Counted from the stretch's first letter, positions 1-6,220 are shown. The stretch is 9,803 bases of DNA from SAR202 cluster bacterium (GCA_009392075.1 VFHG01000019.1:1-9803), one strand, 5' to 3'. Made by a program: numbers and translations. Notes: a model not told the origin generated them from the sequence alone.

Positions 1-1
1 C

Positions 2-949
2 GCCATCCTTGGAGCAGGGTACGCCGGTAAACGCGCCATGACCGCTACCGCCGGCCCCGGCGTCTCGTTGATGAGCGAGGGTCTCGGTCTGGCTTGGATC
101 GCTGAGATTCCTCTTGTCGTTGTAAACGTGCAGCGAGGCGGGCCCGCCACGGGTCTGCCCACCAAGACTGAGCAATCCGACCTTATGGGCTGCATGTACC
201 CGGCCCACGGCGACGTAAGATTGCCCATCATCGCCGTCGGCACAGTAGAAGAATGTTTCTATGGCGCCGTCAAAGCTTTGGAGTGGGCCGAGAAATACCA
301 AGGCCCCGTGATTTTGATGAGCGAAATGTCCTTGGCTGAAAGGGCCCAGAACATACCCAAACCAGACCTATCCAAGATAAAAGAGGCCAAGCGGCTGGTT
401 TACTCTGGCACCAACGGCTACCAACGGTACGCGGGACACGAGCTCTCGCCGATGCCCATCCCAGGGAGCCCCGGCGCCTACGTAGCCAACGGCAGCGAAC
501 ACGACGACATGGGCGACACCACTCACTTGGGAGAGCGCCACATCCAAATGACCGAACGCCGGTTCAGCAAGATCAAATTGCTGGAAGAAGACGATTACGA
601 ACGAGACCAGCCGGAGCATTCGGTGGCTGTGGTCTCTTGGGGTGGAAGCAAAGGTCCGTCTAGAGAAGCTTATAACGTACTGAAAGAAAGCGGTTTGCCG
701 GTAGGTTGGTATTACACCATGTTCCTGAACCCGCTTCCTCCAAAGATGCTGGAAGAGCTGAAGCAGAAAGACTTGGTGATTGTGCCTGAACTCAATTACC
801 AGGGCCAATTCTCCAGTATTTTGCGATCGATGGGCGTGAAAGCGGAGTCCATAACCCAATACACAGGCCTCCCATTCAAGGCCCGCACCTTGGTGGAAAA
901 GATTACGGAGATGACGAAAGCTCAACTGAAGGAGACGGCCAAGGTATGA
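2..949 (+). CDS. korA: 2-oxoacid:ferredoxin oxidoreductase, alpha subunit (3' part)
   Basis: This is the C-terminal 315 residues of the alpha subunit of a 2-oxoglutarate-type (or related 2-oxoacid) ferredoxin oxidoreductase. The enzyme oxidatively decarboxylates a 2-oxoacid to acyl-CoA and passes electrons to ferredoxin in the cytoplasm. The frame is open to the window edge, and residues before the first Met (position 38) still match the family (AGYAGKRAMTATAGPG), so the true start lies upstream and that Met is internal. The hallmark QRGGPATGLPTKTEQSDL lies at fragment residues 44-61, and the C-terminal domain with VPELNYQGQ is present. Full-length proteins of this type are usually about 570-600 residues with an N-terminal gamma domain, which would be off-window. 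The stop overlaps the korB start by 4 bases (ATGA), indicating translational coupling. Substrate choice (2-oxoglutarate or another 2-oxoacid) is not settled by the sequence. Confidence 0.93.
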   Translation, partial: AILGAGYAGKRAMTATAGPGVSLMSEGLGLAWIAEIPLVVVNVQRGGPATGLPTKTEQSDLMGCMYPAHGDVRLPIIAVGTVEECFYGAVKALEWAEKYQGPVILMSEMSLAERAQNIPKPDLSKIKEAKRLVYSGTNGYQRYAGHELSPMPIPGSPGAYVANGSEHDDMGDTTHLGERHIQMTERRFSKIKLLEEDDYERDQPEHSVAVVSWGGSKGPSREAYNVLKESGLPVGWYYTMFLNPLPPKMLEELKQKDLVIVPELNYQGQFSSILRSMGVKAESITQYTGLPFKARTLVEKITEMTKAQLKETAKV

Positions 950-1812
950 GCAAGAAGAACCCTGAATACGATTTCAAATGGTGCCCCGGCTGTGGCGATT
1001 TCGGCGTCAGACGCGCCCTTGAGATGGCCATGATCAACCGGGCGGAAGAGACCGGCCAGCCCATGGAGAATAACGTGGTGGTGGCAGGCATCGGCTGCTC
1101 CGGCAACTTGGTCCACCTCTTGGAAGGAGACCAGCCTTACGGCATCCACGGGATCCATGGCCGCTCGCTACCGATCGCCTTGGGCGTAAAAATGGCCCAA
1201 CCCAACTTGAACGTAGTTGTGGTGGCTGGCGACGGCGACTTCCTCAGCATCGGCGGCGAACATATTGCGCCGCAGGCAGCCCGTAACTTGAACGTCTGCG
1301 CCGTGATCATGGATAACGGCGTTTACGGCCTAACAAAGGGCCAGAGCTCTCCGACCACGCTGGAAGGCGCCATAACCAGCAGCACGCCGTACGGCAAGCT
1401 GGAAACCAAAACCAACCCGCTGGAACTGTACCTGACCTTGGGGGTGACCTATATCGCCTCCGGATTCTCAGGCCAGCCCCGCCCACTATCCGAGCTTATA
1501 AGCCAAGGCATGAACCACCCCGGGTTTTCCATCGTTCACGTCCAATCGCCTTGCACCACCTATAACGACACCTTCATCGAATTGAAGGGCGATCTCAAAA
1601 ACGGTATCCAGCCCACCCTCTGGGATATTCCCGAGGACCACGACACGTCAGACAAAGCGGCCGCTCACGAGATACTGCAGCAAGGCGGAATCCCAGTGGG
1701 GGTGCTCTACAACGACACTGACCGGCTTTCTCTTGACCAGAGCGTGGTCAACACCTGGGAAAAGGCAAATCCTAAAACCGTGGAACAGTTGCTTGGGGCC
1801 TTTGAATTCTAG
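946..1812 (+). CDS. korB: 2-oxoacid:ferredoxin oxidoreductase, beta subunit
   Basis: This is the complete 288-residue beta subunit, which binds thiamine diphosphate and a 4Fe-4S cluster and pairs with the upstream alpha subunit. The cluster ligands are visible as C13 and C16 (WCPGCG), C51 (GIGCSG) and C203 (SPCTTYN), the four-Cys pattern of two-subunit oxoacid:ferredoxin oxidoreductases that lack a separate ferredoxin-like delta subunit. The thiamine diphosphate/Mg motif runs from GDGDF (residues 95-99) to DNGVYGLTKGQ (123-133). HGRSLPIALG (71-80) is also typical. The length is normal for the family. The ATG at 946 overlaps the korA stop, with AAGGAG at 929-934 as a somewhat distant ribosome-binding site. 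A terminator follows 26 bases after the stop, so korB ends this operon. Confidence 0.95.
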   Translation: MSKKNPEYDFKWCPGCGDFGVRRALEMAMINRAEETGQPMENNVVVAGIGCSGNLVHLLEGDQPYGIHGIHGRSLPIALGVKMAQPNLNVVVVAGDGDFLSIGGEHIAPQAARNLNVCAVIMDNGVYGLTKGQSSPTTLEGAITSSTPYGKLETKTNPLELYLTLGVTYIASGFSGQPRPLSELISQGMNHPGFSIVHVQSPCTTYNDTFIELKGDLKNGIQPTLWDIPEDHDTSDKAAAHEILQQGGIPVGVLYNDTDRLSLDQSVVNTWEKANPKTVEQLLGAFEF

Positions 1813-1838
1813 GTTTCGAGCGCTAATTTCGTATGAAC

Positions 1839-1869
1839 AAAACGCCTCGCTGAACTGCGGGGCGTTTTT
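1839..1869 (+). terminator. Rho-independent terminator of korAB
   Basis: A 12-bp stem pairs 1839-1850 (AAAACGCCTCGC) with 1857-1868 (GCGGGGCGTTTT), with one T-G wobble and a 6-base loop, TGAACT. The 3' arm ends in five T residues. It starts 26 bases after the korB stop and no other gene is near. Confidence 0.88.
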
Positions 1870-1882
1870 CATTCAGTATTTG

Positions 1883-1914
1883 TGCACTTGCAACCGAAAT
1901 TAAGTTGTAGTGCA
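1883..1914. other. Hairpin of unknown role in the korB to zinc-finger gene spacer
   Basis: An imperfect inverted repeat: TGCACT (1883-1888) pairs with AGTGCA (1909-1914), and CAAC (1891-1894) pairs with GTTG (1904-1907). A small asymmetric bulge (TG against T) separates the two stems, and the loop is CGAAATTAA. It has no T-tract and lies just downstream of the korB terminator, so it is not an obvious second terminator. It could be an operator or part of a small RNA. Only the dyad itself is seen. Confidence 0.35.
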
Positions 1915-1974
1915 TCTAAGATTATGAAAAGAAAATACTGACGACAAATCGACAACATCCCTAAGCTCCAGGTG

Positions 1975-2004
1975 TTGCCTGTAGACGGGCTTCCGAATTA
2001 ATAT
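1975..2004 (+). promoter_or_regulatory. Candidate housekeeping promoter for the zinc-finger gene
   Basis: TTGCCT (1975-1980) and TAATAT (1999-2004) are separated by 18 bases and sit about 35 bases before the GTG start at 2039. They resemble a -35/-10 pair. The upstream terminator means this gene needs its own promoter. No experimental support is available from sequence. Confidence 0.4.
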
Positions 2005-2038
2005 TAAACAGGCTTAGAATGGAACGGAGGCAAATACC

Positions 2039-2338
2039 GTGTTTAACGCCATAAAAAGATTCTTCGGCAACGGTGAATTCGACTGCGATGACGTGGCCAA
2101 TCACTCTTCCGCCTACATCGACAACGACCTCAAACCTGACCTGCGGTCGGCATTCCAACCTCACCTGAGTAAATGCGGACCGTGCCAGGCATTCGTGGGA
2201 ACTTTGTCTTCCACCATCGGCGCTTTGGGCAAGCTGCCCGGCATCAGTGCTCCATCCGCCCTGAAGCAATCGCTGATCGACCGGATTCGCTGGGAGAACT
2301 CATCACTCTTGTGGCGGTCCCGCAGTAGCGGCTACTAA
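2039..2338 (+). CDS. Small zinc-finger (anti-sigma-type, zf-HC2-like) protein
   Basis: A 99-residue soluble protein with a ZAS/zf-HC2-type zinc motif: C16, then H42-x3-C46-x2-C49 (PHLSKCGPC), preceded by the usual YIDNDL segment (residues 26-31). In the family this motif occurs in anti-sigma factors that bind ECF sigma factors and often sense redox state. The start is GTG at 2039 with GGAGG (2026-2030) eight bases upstream; no better start was seen. There is no membrane segment, unlike many anti-sigma factors. The C-terminal half (50-99) is short, with basic and aromatic residues near the end (IRWENSSLLWRSR). No sigma factor gene is adjacent: korB lies upstream and ccmE converges from downstream. 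It is therefore a stand-alone anti-sigma-like or zinc-binding regulator, and its partner is unknown. Confidence 0.72.
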   Translation: MFNAIKRFFGNGEFDCDDVANHSSAYIDNDLKPDLRSAFQPHLSKCGPCQAFVGTLSSTIGALGKLPGISAPSALKQSLIDRIRWENSSLLWRSRSSGY

Positions 2339-2341
2339 AAG

Positions 2342-2371
2342 AAAATCCCCTGGAATAATCCAGGGGATTTT
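2342..2371. terminator. Strong bidirectional terminator between convergent genes
   Basis: A perfect 13-bp stem (AAAATCCCCTGGA, 2342-2354, with its complement at 2359-2371) closes a 4-base ATAA loop. A-tracts and T-tracts on both sides make it work on either strand. It begins 4 bases after the stop of the plus-strand zinc-finger gene and 29 bases beyond the stop of the minus-strand ccmE, so it probably terminates both. Confidence 0.92.
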
Positions 2372-2399
2372 GATTTTTCGAGTCAGTTGCGCGGTCCCG

Positions 2400-2897
2400 T
2401 CAACCTTGTATTGGGTTTTGCGCCGAGTTCAGTTCGTCTTCCAAGTCCACATACTTGGACGGACATTTCACCAGGATCGCATCGGCGTGAAAAACCTCGT
2501 TGCCCCCGTAACTTCCTTCCAAAATAAGCTCGGAATGGGGATTGAAAAACAAGTCCGGCAGGACGCCGGTAAAGCTGGCCATCAAGGTTACGCCGAGAGT
2601 ATCGCCGTCTTTGTCGGTGATCTGGAACTGGGATTCTAGGGAGTTGCCTTCGCGCCCGAACGTCCCTTCCACCAATTTGCCGGACACCCGCAACAGCCGT
2701 CCATCTTGGACCTCTGAGCGTTCGTTGAACTCGCTGACCGTGAGAAAGTAGAGAGCGTTACCGGGGAAGGCGGCATAAATCATGTAGCCCAAAGCGAGGA
2801 CGATAACGGCGCTTAGGACCAGAAATCTGGTCCGGTTGGAGCGGGCCGGGGCCTCGTCTCCGAATTCGTCCAAGGGATCCATTCCTCTGTCGATCAA
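2400..2897 (-). CDS. ccmE: CcmE haem chaperone, Cys (CxxxY) variant
   Basis: CcmE is the membrane-anchored haem chaperone of System I cytochrome c maturation. It accepts haem from CcmABCD and passes it to the ligation machinery outside the cytoplasmic membrane. The 165-residue protein has a cytoplasmic N-terminus, one membrane anchor (about residues 24-44, RFLVLSAVIVLALGYMIY) and an OB-fold beta-barrel domain (about 48-150), with GRLLRVSGKLVEG and LILEGSYGG typical of the family. At the haem attachment site, where HxxxY is usual, it has C145-PSK-Y149, the CxxxY form known from archaea and some Desulfovibrio. The start is taken as TTG at 2897, with AGGAAG about seven bases upstream. The ATG at 2882 (residue 6) is an alternative, but its purine-rich site is too close. 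The gene stands alone, divergent from ccmABCD and convergent with the zinc-finger gene. Confidence 0.93.
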   Translation of the reverse strand: MIDRGMDPLDEFGDEAPARSNRTRFLVLSAVIVLALGYMIYAAFPGNALYFLTVSEFNERSEVQDGRLLRVSGKLVEGTFGREGNSLESQFQITDKDGDTLGVTLMASFTGVLPDLFFNPHSELILEGSYGGNEVFHADAILVKCPSKYVDLEDELNSAQNPIQG

Positions 2898-3057
2898 GAC
2901 AGGTCTTCCTTTCCCCCAATCGCGGCGTAAAAGTGGCGAAAGACAGACGTGGCCTTCGATGGCGCTCTTGCCGTGATGCCTCTTCCGTCAATCGTGCCTA
3001 TCATATCATGGCGTTAGTTACCCTGCCAGCAGCAACTATCCTCGATTTACGCGCGTC

Positions 3058-3080
3058 GCCGAGGGCCTAAAGCCTTCGGC
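3058..3080. other. Hairpin in the ccmE/ccmA divergent region
   Basis: GCCGAGGGC (3058-3066) pairs with GCCTTCGGC (3072-3080) through 9 base pairs, one of them a G-T wobble, around a CTAAA loop. There is no T-tract on either side. It lies immediately upstream of the candidate ccmA promoter, a location suited to an operator, but only the dyad is seen. Confidence 0.35.
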
Positions 3081-3085
3081 CTGCC

Positions 3086-3114
3086 TTGCTATTCAATGGC
3101 CCCTTAAGTAGAAT
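3086..3114 (+). promoter_or_regulatory. Candidate promoter of the ccmABCD operon
   Basis: TTGCTA (3086-3091) and TAGAAT (3109-3114) are spaced by exactly 17 bases and fit a housekeeping sigma promoter (4/6 and 5/6 matches). Transcription from here would give a leader of roughly 180 bases before the ccmA GTG at 3305. A closer but poorer alternative is TTGAAC at 3259-3264 with TATCCC at 3281-3286. Confidence 0.42.
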
Positions 3115-3304
3115 CCTGAAGGTCTTACTCTCTCTAGAACCCCCACGAGACCCCAGTGGAAACCACCTCAAATCACCCATCTATCCGCGCCGATTCAGGC
3201 CTTTCTCTTCCTACCCAGCCAGGTTCAAGTCGTGCCGGGTTGAATCCGATCCCTCCCATTGAACAAATAATCCTGCGACCTATCCCAATCTCCGAGCGTT
3301 TATC

Positions 3305-4045
3305 GTGACAACGGCTGCTACGGAGGCTGTCCAGGCACGTTCCCTAGAGAAGAGTTTTGGCGAGTGGCCGGTCTTGTGGGACCTCGACCTGACTGTGGCT
3401 TGGGGCCAGACGCTGGTAATCTTCGGCGCCAACGGGGCTGGGAAGACCACTCTGTTACGAATACTGTCCACCCACGTCCGTGCCGACCATGGCTCAGTGG
3501 CAGTCGCCGGACATAGCCTGCGGACTAGGCCCGAAGAGGTCCGCCGCCGAATTGGAGTCGTCGGCCACCGCAGCCTGCTCTATGACGACCTGACTTGCCG
3601 GGAGAACCTGATCTACTATGGCCGGTTATTTGGGCTCAAGGACCATAAACCGAGGGTCGATGAAGTTCTGGAGAAGGTGAAACTGACCAGCCGAGCCGAC
3701 CACCGCGTGCGCACTTTGTCTAATGGCATGCAGAAGCGGGCGGCCATCGCCAGAGCTATCCTCCACGAGCCAGACGTTCTGCTTTTAGACGAGCCGGAAG
3801 CCGGCCTGGACCGGGAATCGGTATCCATCCTGGGCACGTTATTGGCTGAATGGACAGATTCCGGACGCTCGGTAATCATGACCACGCACGACTTAGACCT
3901 AGGGATGACCTGGGGGCACCGGGCTGGGGTGTTGCGCGGCGGCAAGGTGGTCTTCCCGGGTTCCTATACCCAAGCAGACGGCAACACACTCGAAAATAGC
4001 GATATCCGCCAAGCCCTGGCCGATGCCTTGGAGGCCGGACGGTAA
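3305..4045 (+). CDS. ccmA: Haem-maturation ABC transporter ATPase CcmA
   Basis: This is the ATPase of the CcmAB complex, which uses ATP hydrolysis to release haem-loaded CcmE from CcmC in System I. The 246-residue protein has Walker A GANGAGKTT (41-49), the region GHRSLLYDDLTCRENL (87-102) typical of CcmA around the Q-loop, the signature LSNGMQKR (138-145), Walker B VLLLDEPEAGLD (158-169) and the switch His195 (TTHD). Length and motif spacing are normal. The start is GTG at 3305; no in-frame start was seen further upstream and the ribosome-binding site is weak, which is odd for the first gene of an operon. The family name rests on the neighbours ccmB, ccmC and ccmD as well as on the motifs. 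The stop shares one base with the ccmB start (TAATG). Confidence 0.92.
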   Translation: MTTAATEAVQARSLEKSFGEWPVLWDLDLTVAWGQTLVIFGANGAGKTTLLRILSTHVRADHGSVAVAGHSLRTRPEEVRRRIGVVGHRSLLYDDLTCRENLIYYGRLFGLKDHKPRVDEVLEKVKLTSRADHRVRTLSNGMQKRAAIARAILHEPDVLLLDEPEAGLDRESVSILGTLLAEWTDSGRSVIMTTHDLDLGMTWGHRAGVLRGGKVVFPGSYTQADGNTLENSDIRQALADALEAGR

Positions 4046-4716
4046 TGGGGTTGCTGGGACCCGTCATGATCATCGTCTGGAAGGACGTGCTACTGGAATT
4101 ACGGTCCAGAGACCTCATAATCTCTGTTGTGGTCTTTGGATTGCTGGTAGTAGTGGTGTTCAACTTTGCCCTGAACAACACCCCTGGCAGGTCTGAGGAA
4201 CTCGCTCCCGGCATCCTATGGGCTGCCTTCGCCTTCGCCGCCGTCCTAGCCATGAACCGGGCATTCGTGCGGGACCAGGAGCAAGGTGGACTTGAGGGAC
4301 TGCTGATCTCGCCAGTGAGCCGCGACGCCATTTTCCTTGGGAAAGCGCTGACGAGTCTGATATTCATGCTGCTTGTTGAGGCGGCGTTGCTGCCAGTTTA
4401 CGCAGTGATGCTAGATTTCTCGGCACTGTCTTGGACGTTGTTGCTCACGATCTTCCTAGGCACGCTGGGATTCGCTGTAGTGGGCACGCTATTCTCAGCA
4501 ATGGCCGTGCAGACCCGGTCACGGGAGATCATGCTGCCGGTCTTGTTCTTCCCAGTGTTGCTGCCGGTAATCATCGCCGCAGTGGAGGCTTCGACGCGGG
4601 CCGTTGGTGGGGAGACCTTCATAGGGCTAGGCCGGTGGCTCCCTTTGATCGGCGTGTTCGACGCCCTGTTTTTGGTAATATGTCCATGGGTCTTCGCATT
4701 CGTAGTGGAGGAGTGA
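4045..4716 (+). CDS. ccmB: Haem-maturation ABC transporter permease CcmB
   Basis: This is the membrane subunit paired with CcmA. The 223-residue protein has six predicted membrane segments (about 24-43, 57-72, 97-119, 129-153, 162-183 and 199-220). It contains the family stretch with a charged cytoplasmic loop, NRAFVRDQEQGGLEGLLISP (71-90), followed by GKAL (99-102), and an N-terminal WKDVLLELRSRD. The length matches CcmB. ATG at 4045 overlaps the ccmA stop by one base, with GGAGG (4030-4034) inside the end of ccmA. This indicates coupled translation and equal production of the two subunits. Its stop is 6 bases before the ccmC start. Confidence 0.93.
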   Translation: MGLLGPVMIIVWKDVLLELRSRDLIISVVVFGLLVVVVFNFALNNTPGRSEELAPGILWAAFAFAAVLAMNRAFVRDQEQGGLEGLLISPVSRDAIFLGKALTSLIFMLLVEAALLPVYAVMLDFSALSWTLLLTIFLGTLGFAVVGTLFSAMAVQTRSREIMLPVLFFPVLLPVIIAAVEASTRAVGGETFIGLGRWLPLIGVFDALFLVICPWVFAFVVEE

Positions 4717-4722
4717 TCTAGG

Positions 4723-5457
4723 TTGGCAAACACTCAGAATTTAGAGCTTTCCGGTAGCCTGGGTCGATTCCCAAGCGTCAAGACATCATTAGCCATAATC
4801 ACCGGCGTAATGATGCTGGTGGACCTCTACCTGATATTCATGGTCGCGCCCACAGATTCCGTGCTTGGCCACGTGCAACGGGTCTTCTACTTCCACGTGC
4901 CAATCGCAATCATGTCTTTCCTGGCTTTTTTCGCGGTGTTCATCTTCAGCTTGATGTACCTGGTCAAGCGTACGCCCAAGTGGGACGGGGTTGCTTACGC
5001 CTCGGCAGAAGTAGGTGTTGTCTTCGTCACCCTGGCGCTCCTCACGGGCATTATCTGGGCCAGGCCGGTCTGGAACACCTGGTGGACCTGGGAACCCCGT
5101 CTGACCACCACGATGATCCTCTGGTTGATCTATGTGGCCTATCTGATGGTCAGGTCGTACGCGCCGACCCAGTCCAAAGGCGCGATCTACGCCGCCGTCG
5201 TCGGGATCGTAGGCTTCATAGATGTCCCCATCGTTTATTACTCGGTGGTCTGGTGGCGGTCCATCCACCCTTCGCCCGTCGTCGGACCATTCGCCCAATC
5301 AGACGCCTTGGACGGGACGATGTACCTGATTTTGCTGTATTCGTTTATCACGTTCATATTCTTCTTCGTTTATATGGTGACGGAGCGGATGGAGTTACGA
5401 AGCACGGAAGAGGCCCTGGGCCGGATCCGCTTCACTTTGCGCCGGAGAGGCCGCTAG
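4723..5457 (+). CDS. ccmC: Cytochrome c maturation protein CcmC
   Basis: CcmC is the membrane protein that presents haem to CcmE through its tryptophan-rich WWD domain. The 244-residue protein has six predicted membrane segments (about 24-43, 59-80, 92-113, 129-145, 155-174 and 198-218). The two conserved external haem-ligand histidines are H58 (FYFHVP) and H182 (RSIHPSP). The WWD motif is W117-NTWWTWEPRLT (to 128), with Glu124 where Asp is common in this family. The start is TTG at 4723, supported by GGAGGAG at 4707-4713 nine bases upstream; the next ATG is well inside the first membrane segment. The gene belongs to the ccmABCD operon. Related WWD proteins (CcmF, CcsA) are longer or lack this context. 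Confidence 0.93.
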   Translation: MANTQNLELSGSLGRFPSVKTSLAIITGVMMLVDLYLIFMVAPTDSVLGHVQRVFYFHVPIAIMSFLAFFAVFIFSLMYLVKRTPKWDGVAYASAEVGVVFVTLALLTGIIWARPVWNTWWTWEPRLTTTMILWLIYVAYLMVRSYAPTQSKGAIYAAVVGIVGFIDVPIVYYSVVWWRSIHPSPVVGPFAQSDALDGTMYLILLYSFITFIFFFVYMVTERMELRSTEEALGRIRFTLRRRGR

Positions 5458-5511
5458 GCGCGGCTGATAGATACCGGGCCACGGTCCACTTAATTCATTC
5501 AAGGAGTTGGC

Positions 5512-5700
5512 TTGCTAGACTTCATATTGCTCAGTTCTCACCTTCCATCTTCAAACTTGCCGTATCTATTCGCAGCTTTCGCGGTCAGTTGGATGGTGTT
5601 GTTTGGATACCTGTTCTACGTGAACCGCCGCCAGCACGAGATGAAGAAAGAGATTGCCAGGCTGCAAAGAGTGTTAGACGATGACCCAAGCGAAGAGTAG
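5512..5700 (+). CDS. ccmD: CcmD-like small membrane protein
   Basis: A 62-residue protein with one membrane segment (about 17-36) followed by a basic, helical cytoplasmic tail, NRRQHEMKKEIARLQRVL (38-55), the layout of CcmD. In the family CcmD joins the CcmABC complex and helps release haem-loaded CcmE. The core YLFAAFAVSWMVLFGYLFY resembles the CcmD/CcmH-exporter consensus (Y-A-v-w followed by an R-rich stretch). The start is TTG at 5512 with AAGGAG at 5501-5506. It lies 54 bases after ccmC. The next gene's ATG lies inside its last codons, giving a 20-base overlap. Such small proteins diverge fast, so the call rests on position plus shape. Confidence 0.85.
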   Translation: MLDFILLSSHLPSSNLPYLFAAFAVSWMVLFGYLFYVNRRQHEMKKEIARLQRVLDDDPSEE

Positions 5701-6112
5701 ACGCCTCGGGTTTGTGTTCCTGGCCGGTGTTCTTTTCTCGACTCTGGCGCTCGCCATTGGATGCAGTGGTGGGTCTGGACCACCTGTCTACTCTGACGGC
5801 TCGACCTACCTTGAAGAACGGGAGGGCCGCCCGGTGTTGGTTTATGAGTTCTCAATCACCGACGGCGACGGAAATCCATACACGGACCCTCTTCTAGTGG
5901 AAGGGACCGCATTTACTCCTGACGGTGTAGATCCGATTCTCAAGACCAATCGGGCCGGCAAGGTCGAAATAATCCTTGAACCAACGACAGCCGGCGAATA
6001 CAGAATCGCGATCCAATCATTTATTGATCCTGAGGGCCAGACCTACCGGCCCTTACCGGACGACACGAAATTAAGTGGCGTGGTTGTGTTGGCCCACACC
6101 TACGCACCGTAG
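5681..6112 (+). CDS. Predicted lipoprotein in the ccm operon, function unknown
   Basis: A 143-residue protein starting with a basic n-region (AKSRR), a hydrophobic stretch (10-24) and a lipobox ending A25-I26-G27-C28, so it is predicted to be lipid-anchored outside the cytoplasmic membrane. Residues 48-141 are rich in beta-strand-forming residues with turns such as DGDGNPYTD and NRAGKVEI, and resemble an Ig-like or transthyretin-like sandwich by eye. The only Cys is C28, so it has no CxxC and is not CcmG or CcmH. There is one His near the C-terminus. The ATG at 5681 overlaps ccmD by 20 bases, implying coupled translation with the maturation genes. Its function is not recognised. A role in haem or apocytochrome handling is inferred from position only. 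Confidence 0.8.
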   Translation: MTQAKSRRLGFVFLAGVLFSTLALAIGCSGGSGPPVYSDGSTYLEEREGRPVLVYEFSITDGDGNPYTDPLLVEGTAFTPDGVDPILKTNRAGKVEIILEPTTAGEYRIAIQSFIDPEGQTYRPLPDDTKLSGVVVLAHTYAP

Positions 6113-6141
6113 GCTCTGGTGCTTTCAAATCCGAACTTCCA

Positions 6142-6164
6142 CCTCCGTTTCTCAGCGTCGGAGG
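6142..6164 (+). terminator. Weak stem-loop after the ccm operon
   Basis: CCTCCG (6142-6147) pairs with CGGAGG (6159-6164) around an 11-base loop, 30 bases after the lipoprotein stop. No T-run follows, so a rho-independent terminator is only possible. No better candidate is seen between the lipoprotein and the hydrolase remnant. Confidence 0.25.
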
Positions 6165-6220
6165 ACCCCATTTCATCATCGCGCGCCGCCCTCGGCTGAG
6201 AATCTGCTATCTCTTCGTAA

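Larger units (their letters stand above)
2898..3304. other. Divergent ccmE/ccmA intergenic region (407 bases)
   Basis: No convincing gene is seen in this stretch. It holds a promoter-like pair facing ccmA (3086-3114) and a hairpin at 3058-3080. A weaker dyad lies at 3222-3247 (GGTTCAA against TTGAATCC). A possible minus-strand -10 for ccmE (TATGAT read on the minus strand, 3000-3005) has no good -35 partner. The stretch before ccmA from about 3120 is rich in C and T and has few purine runs. Confidence 0.5.

Noticed and set aside
2758..2991. Minus-strand 77-codon frame overlapping the ccmE start
   Set aside because: It is Arg-rich, in another frame of ccmE, and has no motif or convincing ribosome-binding site.
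3211..3250. tRNA-like segment (GGTTCAAGTC ... GGTTGAATCC)
   Set aside because: The T-loop-like sequence has no pairing T-stem, and no acceptor, D or anticodon arm was found around it.
4980..5684. Long plus-strand open frame across ccmC and ccmD
   Set aside because: It is rich in Arg and Asp with no recognisable motif, and it overlaps two well-supported membrane proteins. It is a shadow frame.
5681..6112. Lipoprotein as a CcmG or CcmH homologue
   Set aside because: It has a single Cys (the lipid anchor) and no CxxC or LRC motif.
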